DNA of 37,110 nt from a bacterium (GTDB taxonomy: Bacteria > Spirochaetota > UBA4802 > UBA5550), in assembly GCA_024224995.1 (NCBI GenBank), contig JAAENB010001175.1:1-37110 (forward strand), given 5' to 3'. Shown here in pieces: positions 31,289 to 37,110 of the stretch. A program made the translations under genes and the position numbers. Numbering within the stretch: position 1 is the stretch's first letter; every line of letters starts with the position of its first letter. The notes under the pieces were generated by a model, which saw only the letters and a program-made list of their open reading frames with translations, searched no databases and was not told the origin of the DNA.

Positions 31289-32866
31289 ATGGGCGAAAAT
31301 AATGATTTAAAAACAGGCGATACTCTTTTTGATGATGACGAACTTATTTTTTCAGATGAGGTGGATGAAGACTCATCAGCAGAAAAAAGTACCAAAGCCT
31401 GGAAAATTGTAATCGCTGACGATGAAGAAGAAATACATAATATAACCAAAATGGTACTGAGTGACTATACTTTTGAAGGGATCGGTTTTGAATTTATCAG
31501 TACTTATTCGGGTGAAGAAACAAAGACAATTCTGGAAGAGCACCCCGACGCGGTTATGATTCTTCTGGATGTAGTAATGGAGACCGATGACGCCGGGCTC
31601 CAGGTCGCGAAATATATACGCGAAGAACTTAAAAATACATTTGTCCGAATAATCCTCCGGACCGGTCAGCCCGGCAAATCGCCGGAAAGAAAAGTTATAA
31701 TGGAATATGACATTAATGACTATAAAGAAAAGACCGAACTGACCAATCAAAAATTATACACAACGGTGATGTCTTCTCTCAGGTCCTACAGGGATCTCAA
31801 AATAATTGAAAGAAACCGCATTGGCCTGGAACAAATAATCAATTCATCACCTCGATTATTTGAGCACCAGTCTATTCAGCAGTTTACTACAGGAGTTCTA
31901 AGGCAGCTTCTGGACATTCTTTCCCTGGATGAAGGTATGGCAGAATTAAGACCTTCCGGTTTTGCCATTTCCAAAGAAAAGGGTGAGATGGAAATTATTA
32001 GCGCAACCGATGAATTTGAGCAGTATATCGGTAAAAACGCAGAGGAAGTCCTGCCGCAGGAGATTCAAGACTATTTACATAGAGCAATTTCAGAAAAAAG
32101 CAGTCTCTTTATTGGGAAAATATTTATTGGGTGCTTTTTCAGCGAAGACGGATCGATAAATATTATCTATCTCAACGCCCAAAAGGAACTGACAGATCTT
32201 GAGCGTGATCTTATACTTATCTTTTCCACAAATATTGGGGTAGCCTTTGACAATATCCACCTGAACAAAGAGATTGTTGAAACGCAAAAAGAAGTAATCA
32301 CTACCCTGGGTGAGGTTGTTGAAACAAGATCAAAAGAGACAGCAAACCATGTAACACGGGTCTCGGAATTTTCCAGTATCCTGGCTACACGGTTAGATCT
32401 TGATGTAACTGAAGTGGAAATGCTGAGACTGGCCTCTCCAATGCATGATGTGGGAAAAATCGGAATTCCCGACTCCATATTAAACAAACCGGGAAGACTA
32501 ACGGACGAAGAATTTGATATAATTAAAACTCACACCACTATTGGATACGAGATCCTTAAAAGTTCCAACAGGGAAATAATGAAAATGGCAACTATTGTGG
32601 CGCTTCAGCACCATGAAAGATGGGACGGAAAAGGGTACCCAAACGGGACCAAAGGAAAAGACATTCATATTTACGGACGAATTACAGCAGTTGCCGATGT
32701 ATTTGACGCGTTAACACATAAACGTGTTTATAAAGAGCCCTGGGAAGTCGAAAAAGTGGTCAATATTTTTAAAGAAGAAAGGGGAAAACAGTTCGATCCT
32801 GAAATAACCGACATTTTCCTTGAGCTTATTGATGATTTCCTCGAAATAAACGAAAAATTCAAATAG
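31289..32866 (+). CDS. REC-DUF3369-HD-GYP response regulator, c-di-GMP phosphodiesterase
   Basis: A 525-residue protein. An acidic N-terminal tail precedes a REC domain (39-155) with D45-D-E, phosphoacceptor D94 in I-L-L-D-V-V-M and T125-G-Q; a GAF-like DUF3369 region follows (about 175-325). The HD-GYP domain (335-515) has H-V-T-R-V-S-E-F, H-D-V-G-K-I-G-I-P-D near 385, H-H-E-R-W-D-G-K-G-Y-P near 441 and D-V-F-D-A-L-T. H-H-E-x-x-D-G-x-G-Y-P is the intact catalytic signature for c-di-GMP hydrolysis. GAGG precedes ATG 31289. The cognate kinase is not nearby. The GG-terminated message ends at a strong terminator. Confidence 0.92.
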   Translation: MGENNDLKTGDTLFDDDELIFSDEVDEDSSAEKSTKAWKIVIADDEEEIHNITKMVLSDYTFEGIGFEFISTYSGEETKTILEEHPDAVMILLDVVMETDDAGLQVAKYIREELKNTFVRIILRTGQPGKSPERKVIMEYDINDYKEKTELTNQKLYTTVMSSLRSYRDLKIIERNRIGLEQIINSSPRLFEHQSIQQFTTGVLRQLLDILSLDEGMAELRPSGFAISKEKGEMEIISATDEFEQYIGKNAEEVLPQEIQDYLHRAISEKSSLFIGKIFIGCFFSEDGSINIIYLNAQKELTDLERDLILIFSTNIGVAFDNIHLNKEIVETQKEVITTLGEVVETRSKETANHVTRVSEFSSILATRLDLDVTEVEMLRLASPMHDVGKIGIPDSILNKPGRLTDEEFDIIKTHTTIGYEILKSSNREIMKMATIVALQHHERWDGKGYPNGTKGKDIHIYGRITAVADVFDALTHKRVYKEPWEVEKVVNIFKEERGKQFDPEITDIFLELIDDFLEINEKFK

Positions 32867-32871
32867 ATTCA

Positions 32872-32901
32872 AAAAGGCGAGATCCGGAGATCTCGCCTTT
32901 T
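32872..32901. terminator. Bidirectional intrinsic terminator
   Basis: GGCGAGATC (32876-32884) and GATCTCGCC (32889-32897) form a 9-bp stem with loop CGGA, flanked by AAAA and TTTT. It separates convergent genes, the HD-GYP regulator and manC. Confidence 0.9.
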
Positions 32902-32908
32902 GCTATTC

Positions 32909-33985
32909 TTATTTTCCTGCTTTCTCTTTTACTATATCAACAACCTTTCTTACGTCCTGGGAAGAATCCTTATTTATCACCAGGATCTCTCCTCCTGCCT
33001 CTACCACAACAATATTTGAAAGGCCCACAACTGAAACACGCATGCCTTCGGTAAAAACAGAGCAATTATCGGAATTTACGAAAATTGCTTTATCATCAAC
33101 AGGAGTCCTGTTATTGTCACTATTGGCAGGCAGAATATCATCTATCGATTTCCAGCTTCCAAGGTCGGCCCATCCAAAATCACCTGGGATAACCACGCGG
33201 TTATCGGCATGTTCCAGGATACCATAATCAATGGATATGGACTCTACCGTATTAAAAATATCTTCTATAATGGCCCAGGTTTCGGGATCATTTGATTCCA
33301 TTTTACCGGCATCTGACTGGCTGAGCTTTTCAAAGGCTTTAACATGATCGGGCAGTAATTTGTTGAAATATTCCATAATAAGAGAGGTTTTCCATACAAA
33401 AATACCGCTATTCCAGTAATAATTTCCCGATTCAAGGTACTTTTTAGCCCGGTCAATATCGGGTTTTTCCACGAACCTGTCAACGTCACGGACATCTCCG
33501 GTCGCGCCGTCCACGGATTTGATATAGCCGTACCCGGTCTCCGGGTAGCTGGGGTTAACACCTATTGTAACAATTTTTCCTTCTTCCGCCTCTTTTACGG
33601 CTTTTTCAAGGATCGACACAAAGGTATCTTTTTGCTTAATAAAATGATCGGCAGGAAGGACGATCATAATAGAATCATCATACAGCTTTTCCAGGTAAAG
33701 AGCCGCATACAGAACCGCGGCAGCCGTATTCCTGGGTCTTGGTTCCGAAAGAACAGAGCCCTTTATTCCGGCATCGGCGATTTCTTTTCGAGACAGGTCT
33801 TCATACTTCTTTGAAGTAACAACCAGGCATTGTTCGGGCTTAAGCGGGAACAGGCGTGTTATTGTTTCTCCAAGCAATGTTCCCGAGCCTGAAAGGTTAT
33901 GGAACTGTTTTGGTTTATTATCACGACTTAAAGGCCAGAGCCTGGTGCCTGCTCCGCCTGCCATAATCATAGGAATAACTTTCAT
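32909..33985 (-). CDS. manC: Mannose-1-phosphate guanylyltransferase
   Basis: A 358-residue nucleotidyltransferase. It opens M-K-V-I-P-M-I-M-A-G-G-A-G-T-R-L-W-P-L-S-R and K-P-K-Q-F, the GTP/sugar-phosphate signature of GDP-mannose pyrophosphorylases; L-P-A-D-H, E-T-G-Y-G-Y-I, F-V-E-K-P and Y-W-N-S-G-I-F-V follow. It makes GDP-mannose from mannose-1-phosphate and GTP for surface polysaccharides or glycolipids. Its length fits the single-domain form without the isomerase (cupin) domain of AlgA-type proteins. The ATG overlaps the stop of the upstream lipoprotein gene by 4 bases, implying coupled translation. Confidence 0.92.
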   Translation of the reverse strand: MKVIPMIMAGGAGTRLWPLSRDNKPKQFHNLSGSGTLLGETITRLFPLKPEQCLVVTSKKYEDLSRKEIADAGIKGSVLSEPRPRNTAAAVLYAALYLEKLYDDSIMIVLPADHFIKQKDTFVSILEKAVKEAEEGKIVTIGVNPSYPETGYGYIKSVDGATGDVRDVDRFVEKPDIDRAKKYLESGNYYWNSGIFVWKTSLIMEYFNKLLPDHVKAFEKLSQSDAGKMESNDPETWAIIEDIFNTVESISIDYGILEHADNRVVIPGDFGWADLGSWKSIDDILPANSDNNRTPVDDKAIFVNSDNCSVFTEGMRVSVVGLSNIVVVEAGGEILVINKDSSQDVRKVVDIVKEKAGK

Positions 33986-34962
33986 TGAATACTTAATCTC
34001 CCTTTTTCATTAAATTTTAGTATTAATGGCTCTTTTTTTACCGCATCAGGGAATTTAACAAGAGCCTGGCCTTTTAAGCCAAAGCTGCCTCTTTTTTTAG
34101 TAAAGGCGTTAAGAATAGCTTTACCCAGGGCCTTTGAACTGAATTCATTATTTATCCGTAAAACTGATTTCTTACCAACATTTTTAATATCCGTGGTCTT
34201 TCCCGCAACAAGATTACTGGAATTTACCACGAAATCGTATTGCAGGTCTTTAAACATCAATTTTGCTTTGGTCTTATTTTCCATTACTATGTCAAATGAG
34301 ACCTTCATTTTTACGTCAAGGTCAGCAGGATTAATGATTTTTTTAGGTTTTCTCCCGGAAATAATGTCATTGAACATGCCAAAAACCTTGTCTTTATTCA
34401 CAAGATTTTTCCCGCTTTTTTTCATGGCGTTTGCTATCTCTTCAAGAGATGGTTTCTGCACTTTGAAGTTTGCTATCCGAATTGAGGGTTTTATTGCCGG
34501 TATTTTCTTTCTTAATTGATACTTAAATGAAATATTCTTTTTTAAGGCGGAAAACGCTTTGGGCAGCGGGATAACTATCTCCATATCAACAACACAATTA
34601 AGGTGTTCCTTTCTCGCGTAATCCCTGACAATATTTATGATATCAGTATATTTCAGGTTTACCGTGAACTTGGAGACCTCTTTTCCCCGTGACCTTATCT
34701 TAAATCCTTTGATTGCAGTTTTCATCAGCTGCTTGTTCTCAACAGAGAATTTAAGGCGAATATCATCAAGTTTTAGACCGATTGGATATGGATTGGTAAT
34801 TCCAATGTGAAAAGCAAAGGTGATATCTCTTAGACTAATGGACTCAATATCAAATTTTTCAATTTTTGCCGTGGGCTTTTTATTAAGACCCAGGGTTTTA
34901 CAGGACGATACAGCCACAACCAGTATCAAAAACGGCAATAATCTTTTTAATGTTTTTTTCAT
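33982..34962 (-). CDS. LEA-type (LEA14/WHy) lipoprotein
   Basis: A 326-residue protein with a lipoprotein signal: K-K-T-L-K-R then a hydrophobic run and V-S-S-C at 18-21 (lipidation at C21). Residues 30-150 have the LEA_2/WHy beta-sandwich look: F-D-I-E-S-I-S-L-R-D-I-T-F, I-T-N-P-Y-P-I-G-L and G-K-E-V-S-K-F; a second similar repeat (residues 210-320) has N-K-T-K-A-K-L and N-S-S-N-L-V-A-G. Such proteins are envelope lipoproteins of unclear function. AGGAGG precedes ATG 34962. It is co-transcribed with manC. Confidence 0.8.
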   Translation of the reverse strand: MKKTLKRLLPFLILVVAVSSCKTLGLNKKPTAKIEKFDIESISLRDITFAFHIGITNPYPIGLKLDDIRLKFSVENKQLMKTAIKGFKIRSRGKEVSKFTVNLKYTDIINIVRDYARKEHLNCVVDMEIVIPLPKAFSALKKNISFKYQLRKKIPAIKPSIRIANFKVQKPSLEEIANAMKKSGKNLVNKDKVFGMFNDIISGRKPKKIINPADLDVKMKVSFDIVMENKTKAKLMFKDLQYDFVVNSSNLVAGKTTDIKNVGKKSVLRINNEFSSKALGKAILNAFTKKRGSFGLKGQALVKFPDAVKKEPLILKFNEKGRLSIQ

Positions 34963-35011
34963 GTTTCCTCCTCAAAGACAGCTTTTTATATTTTTCTGAG
35001 TAAGAGCTGAT

Positions 35012-35042
35012 AAAATATGCATGCTTATCATTAAAGTGTCAA
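35012..35042 (-). promoter_or_regulatory. Candidate promoter of the LEA lipoprotein-manC operon
   Basis: On the minus strand TTGACA (35042-35037) and TATTTT (35017-35012) are 19 bases apart, about 50 bases ahead of the lipoprotein ATG. Confidence 0.45.
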
Positions 35043-35112
35043 CAAGAATTCATTGATATTTCGATAAAGAGGGGGAGGGAGGGAAAGAAACTAGTGATCC
35101 AGCATCAAATTT

Positions 35113-35427
35113 TCATCTAATTTCCCAATTTTCACGTTTTGATTTCCGAATAAGATCCATACTCCCGTGAGTTATTGAAACAATCACAACACTTGTCTCT
35201 ATAACCTTATAGACAATTCTATAATCATGAAATATAAGTTCACGTATTTTTTGATTATTAAACTCCGGAACGATCCTTCCGAGTTCCGGAAAAGATATTA
35301 GATGCTCAATAGCTTCTAATACTCTTTCAATAAAATTGATAGCATAAACAGGTGAATCCAGGGCAATAAAATCACCAATATTTTCCAAATCTTGTTGAGC
35401 TGTTACCGACCAACGGATTGCGCCCAT
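35113..35427 (-). CDS. ParE/RelE-family toxin
   Basis: A 104-residue protein of the ParE fold: I-R-W-S-V-T-A-Q-Q-D-L-E-N-I at the start, F-P-E-L-G-R-I-V-P-E, R-E-L-I-F-H-D-Y-R-I-V-Y-K-V and V-V-I-V-S-I-T-H-G-S-M-D. ParE toxins poison gyrase; RelE cleaves mRNA on ribosomes, and the sequence fits ParE better. The gene overlaps the 3' end of the upstream antitoxin gene by 25 bases. Confidence 0.88.
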   Translation of the reverse strand: MGAIRWSVTAQQDLENIGDFIALDSPVYAINFIERVLEAIEHLISFPELGRIVPEFNNQKIRELIFHDYRIVYKVIETSVVIVSITHGSMDLIRKSKRENWEIR

Positions 35428-35600
35428 TTACTCATCCTGTTTTTTACATCCTCATGACTAACAATTCGACCTTCATCTATGTCATTTAACCCTTTCTCAA
35501 CTTTCTGTTTAAAATGCAATTCCGATATAATGTCTGTAATGGTACAATCATCCGGTAATTGCTGAATTAGTTTTATAGACTCTTTTTTAACATCATACAT
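35403..35600 (-). CDS. Small antitoxin of the ParE-type pair
   Basis: A 65-residue protein with I-K-L-I-Q-Q-L-P-D-D-C-T-I-T-D-I-I-S-E-L near the start and G-L-N-D-I-D-E-G-R-I-V-S-H-E-D-V-K-N-R-M-S-K-W at the end, the pattern of short antitoxins paired with ParE/RelE toxins. The C-terminal half would bind the toxin. AGAGG lies ahead of ATG 35600, and TTGCCA/TATATT at 35639-35668 is a fitting promoter. Confidence 0.82.
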   Translation of the reverse strand: MYDVKKESIKLIQQLPDDCTITDIISELHFKQKVEKGLNDIDEGRIVSHEDVKNRMSKWAQSVGR

Positions 35601-35638
35601 GTATATACCTCTATTCAGTATTATTCATTACCTAATAT

Positions 35639-35668
35639 AATATACATAATATGAGTATCTATTGGCAA
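35639..35668 (-). promoter_or_regulatory. Promoter of the toxin-antitoxin operon
   Basis: On the minus strand TTGCCA (35668-35663), an 18-base spacer and TATATT (35644-35639), 39 bases ahead of the antitoxin ATG. Confidence 0.5.
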
Positions 35669-35799
35669 TTACTAATAGCTAAATTTCAAAAAAAAACATC
35701 TAAAAATATTGAAATTTAAATTTAGACTTCACACTATTAAAATTTTTATATTAATAACAGGATTTTTTTCTCAAAAACCCTATTTCTCCGATTAATTTA

Positions 35800-35827
35800 T
35801 TGACAGCGAAAGGGGGGCTTATAAATT
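35800..35827 (+). promoter_or_regulatory. rplM-rpsI promoter
   Basis: TTGACA (35800-35805), a 16-base spacer and TAAATT (35822-35827). A start near 35834 gives a leader of about 150 bases. In that leader, GTACC (35915-35919) and GGTAC (35944-35948) can pair, as can GAGTG (35910-35914) with CACTC (35939-35943), as alternatives. These may form the autoregulatory leader known for L13 operons; this is inference. Confidence 0.5.
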
Positions 35828-35984
35828 AATTCACTTATTGGGTCAATTTTGGGCCTCAATATTTAACCGGCATAATAACCTGTATAAAGGAATTATTAAT
35901 ATATTGGAAATGAGTGGTACCCCAATCCTGCGCATTTCACTCGGTACGATTTAACAGAAACTAGTAAGGAAAAAGGAATTAGAA

Positions 35985-36425
35985 ATGAGTAATTTACAGA
36001 CTACATACTCAATGAAAGCATCCGAAATCGATAAGAAATGGGTGATTGTTGATGCTGAAGATAAGATACTGGGAAGACTTGCAACAGAAGTTGCCATGAT
36101 CCTGCGTGGGAAAAAGAAGCCGGGATATACTCCTCATCTCGATATGGGAGATTTTGTTGTTATTATTAACGCTGAAAAAGTTAAATTAACAGGAGCAAAA
36201 TCCCTGGATAAAGACTATTTTTCACACTCACAGTATCCTGGTGGAGAAAAGTTCACAAATATCCAAAAGATTATGAAAGAGAAGCCTGAATTTGTTATTG
36301 AACACGCGGTAAAAGGTATGCTGCCAAAAACCAGGCTTGGAAGACAAGTATTTAAAAATCTCAAGGTTTACGCCGGGACCGATCATCCTCACGCGGCACA
36401 AAAACCGGAAGCAATCGAGCTATAA
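35985..36425 (+). CDS. rplM: 50S ribosomal protein L13
   Basis: A 146-residue protein of standard length. Landmarks: [55 protein letters not shown] and Y-A-G-T-D-H-P-H. It assembles early into the large subunit. AAGGAAAAAGG lies upstream. Followed 14 bases later by rpsI, the universal bacterial order. Confidence 0.97.
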   Translation: MSNLQTTYSMKASEIDKKWVIVDAEDKILGRLATEVAMILRGKKKPGYTPHLDMGDFVVIINAEKVKLTGAKSLDKDYFSHSQYPGGEKFTNIQKIMKEKPEFVIEHAVKGMLPKTRLGRQVFKNLKVYAGTDHPHAAQKPEAIEL

Positions 36426-36439
36426 AAAGGAGAATATAA

Positions 36440-36829
36440 ATGGCAGAACAATATTACGCAACAGGAAGAAGAAAATCGTCAATAGCACGGGTATACCTTA
36501 AACCCGGTTCCGGAAATATTTATGTAAACAAACAGCCCATGACCGACTATTTTAGAAGAGAAACTCTTGGACTGGTTGTACGACAGCCTCTTGAGTACAT
36601 TGGGCAGCTTGAAAATTTTGATGTTTATGCCAATGTTTGCGGCGGCGGCTGGTCCGGTCAGGCCGGAGCAATGAAGCTTGGAATAGCCAGATGCCTTGTA
36701 CAGGTAGACGAAAAAAATAAAGCAACTCTTCGAAAAGGAGGGTTTCTAACCAGAGACTCAAGAAAAGTGGAACGAAAAAAGCCGGGTCAGAAAAAGGCAC
36801 GGAAGAAGTTTCAATTTTCAAAACGTTAA
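36440..36829 (+). CDS. rpsI: 30S ribosomal protein S9
   Basis: A 129-residue protein. It starts [14 protein letters not shown], contains [19 protein letters not shown] and ends with the basic [12 protein letters not shown] tail whose last residues reach the ribosomal P site. The end F-S-K-R and the W in the G-G-G-x-x-G-Q loop are normal family variation. AAAAGGAG lies ahead of ATG 36440. Confidence 0.97.
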   Translation: MAEQYYATGRRKSSIARVYLKPGSGNIYVNKQPMTDYFRRETLGLVVRQPLEYIGQLENFDVYANVCGGGWSGQAGAMKLGIARCLVQVDEKNKATLRKGGFLTRDSRKVERKKPGQKKARKKFQFSKR

Positions 36830-36857
36830 AATCCTGTTTTACACAGGATCAACACAG

Positions 36858-36885
36858 AAAAGGATGCCAAACGGCATCCTTTTTT
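36858..36885 (+). terminator. Intrinsic terminator of rplM-rpsI
   Basis: AGGATGCC (36861-36868) and GGCATCCT (36873-36880) form the stem, with loop AAAC and a TTTTT tail. A weaker ATCCTGT/ACAGGAT hairpin precedes it at about 36831-36849. Confidence 0.9.
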
Positions 36886-36966
36886 GCTGGAGGCCAGGGG
36901 GAAGGTAATCGGAGGCCCTGTGGGCCGGGTGATCGGTGATCGGTTAAGAATGACACCTGCGGTGCC

Positions 36967-36989
36967 GGGAAAAATACGGAAGAAACTGT
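36967..36989 (+). repeat. Dispersed element TACGGAAGAAACTGT, copy 3
   Basis: GGGAAAAA precedes TACGGAAGAAACTGT. GACACC and GCCGGG in front are shared with copy 1. Confidence 0.8.
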
Positions 36990-37023
36990 TTTTAAAAAAT
37001 GGATCGGTTTCAGCATGGGGCTA

Positions 37024-37070
37024 CCCGGGGGTGAATCCCCGGGCTACATGACTATACCCCTCCGGGGTAT
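37024..37070. repeat. Paired G+C-rich hairpins
   Basis: CCCGGGG-GTGAAT-CCCCGGG (37024-37043) and ATACCCC-TCC-GGGGTAT (37054-37070) are two perfect 7-bp hairpins in the spacer after rpsI. GGGCTAC flanks the first on both sides in related form. They belong to the repeat load of this genome; nothing coding is seen in 36886-37110. Confidence 0.7.
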
Positions 37071-37110
37071 TTCTGGTATGGGACCGAATCGCCCGCAGGG
37101 CATTGGTTGA

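Larger units (their letters stand above)
35601..35984. other. Divergent 384-base spacer: antitoxin promoter, rplM promoter and leader
   Basis: Holds the antitoxin promoter at one end and the ribosomal-protein promoter with a leader of about 150 bases at the other. No open frame of interest. Confidence 0.6.

Noticed and set aside
1..37110. CRISPR arrays, rRNA or tRNA genes, phage or integrase genes, replication origin
   Set aside because: Looked for regularly spaced repeats, tRNA-like ends and recombinase motifs; none were seen.

Overview
The window looks like chromosomal DNA of a free-living or environmental spirochaete, or a close Gram-negative relative, of moderate to low G+C. The basis is the mix of gene families: two PP2C/SpoIIE-type phosphatases with multi-spanning membrane sensors (one with the 'NADAMGK' variant motif), a membrane-anchored YcgR/PilZ-like protein, a DUF3369-type REC/HD-GYP regulator, LEA-type lipoproteins and many small palindromic intergenic repeats. 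This is inference from family knowledge; no rRNA or tRNA gene is present to fix the lineage.

Region 1 (1-11376). After the 3' end of an M48/Ste24-type protease gene (+), ten tightly spaced minus-strand genes run from 11376 down to 152: acyl carrier protein, fatty acyl-AMP ligase (FAAL), monoglyceride-lipase-like hydrolase, SPL-like radical SAM enzyme, a second alpha/beta hydrolase whose nucleophile elbow carries Cys (G-S-C-M-G), class III aminotransferase, inositol-monophosphatase-like phosphatase, zinc polyol-type dehydrogenase, GH35-like glycosidase and PHP phosphoesterase. The set reads as a small biosynthetic locus. FAAL and ACP would activate and carry a fatty acyl group, while phosphatase, dehydrogenase and aminotransferase could turn a sugar or cyclitol phosphate into an amino-polyol. 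The Cys-type hydrolase is a candidate for acyl transfer. The product is unknown.

Region 2 (11377-14902). An AT-rich 817-base spacer holds two convincing intrinsic terminators with no gene in front of them, so it may encode small RNAs. Divergently (+) follow a VOC-fold protein, a MidA-like methyltransferase fused to TPRs, and a second methyltransferase-like protein.

Region 3 (14903-25102). This is a signalling block. It holds a 900-residue sensor phosphatase with TPRs, an unknown helical protein, a cyclic-nucleotide-binding protein, a chemotaxis receptor, a second sensor phosphatase, MTA phosphorylase and a PilZ-like protein. The receptor and the second phosphatase are divergent neighbours and appear to share one 6-TM sensor module.

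Region 4 (25103-32866). A protein with two ribbon-helix-helix-like segments faces a TetR regulator. The TetR gene and the next gene (a NAPE-PLD-like metallo-beta-lactamase-fold lipoprotein) carry near-identical 18-base palindromic operators. Then come an amidohydrolase, etfB, etfA and a frameshifted YkgJ-like cysteine-cluster gene (translationally overlapping), and a REC/HD-GYP c-di-GMP phosphodiesterase.

Region 5 (32867-37110). Mannose-1-phosphate guanylyltransferase with a LEA-type lipoprotein, a ParE-type toxin/antitoxin pair, and rplM-rpsI. Spacers at 3281-3314, 14940-15125, 27996-28260 and 36967-37070 hold dispersed palindromic or repeated elements. Many start sites were moved to internal codons with good ribosome binding sites; these are noted per gene.
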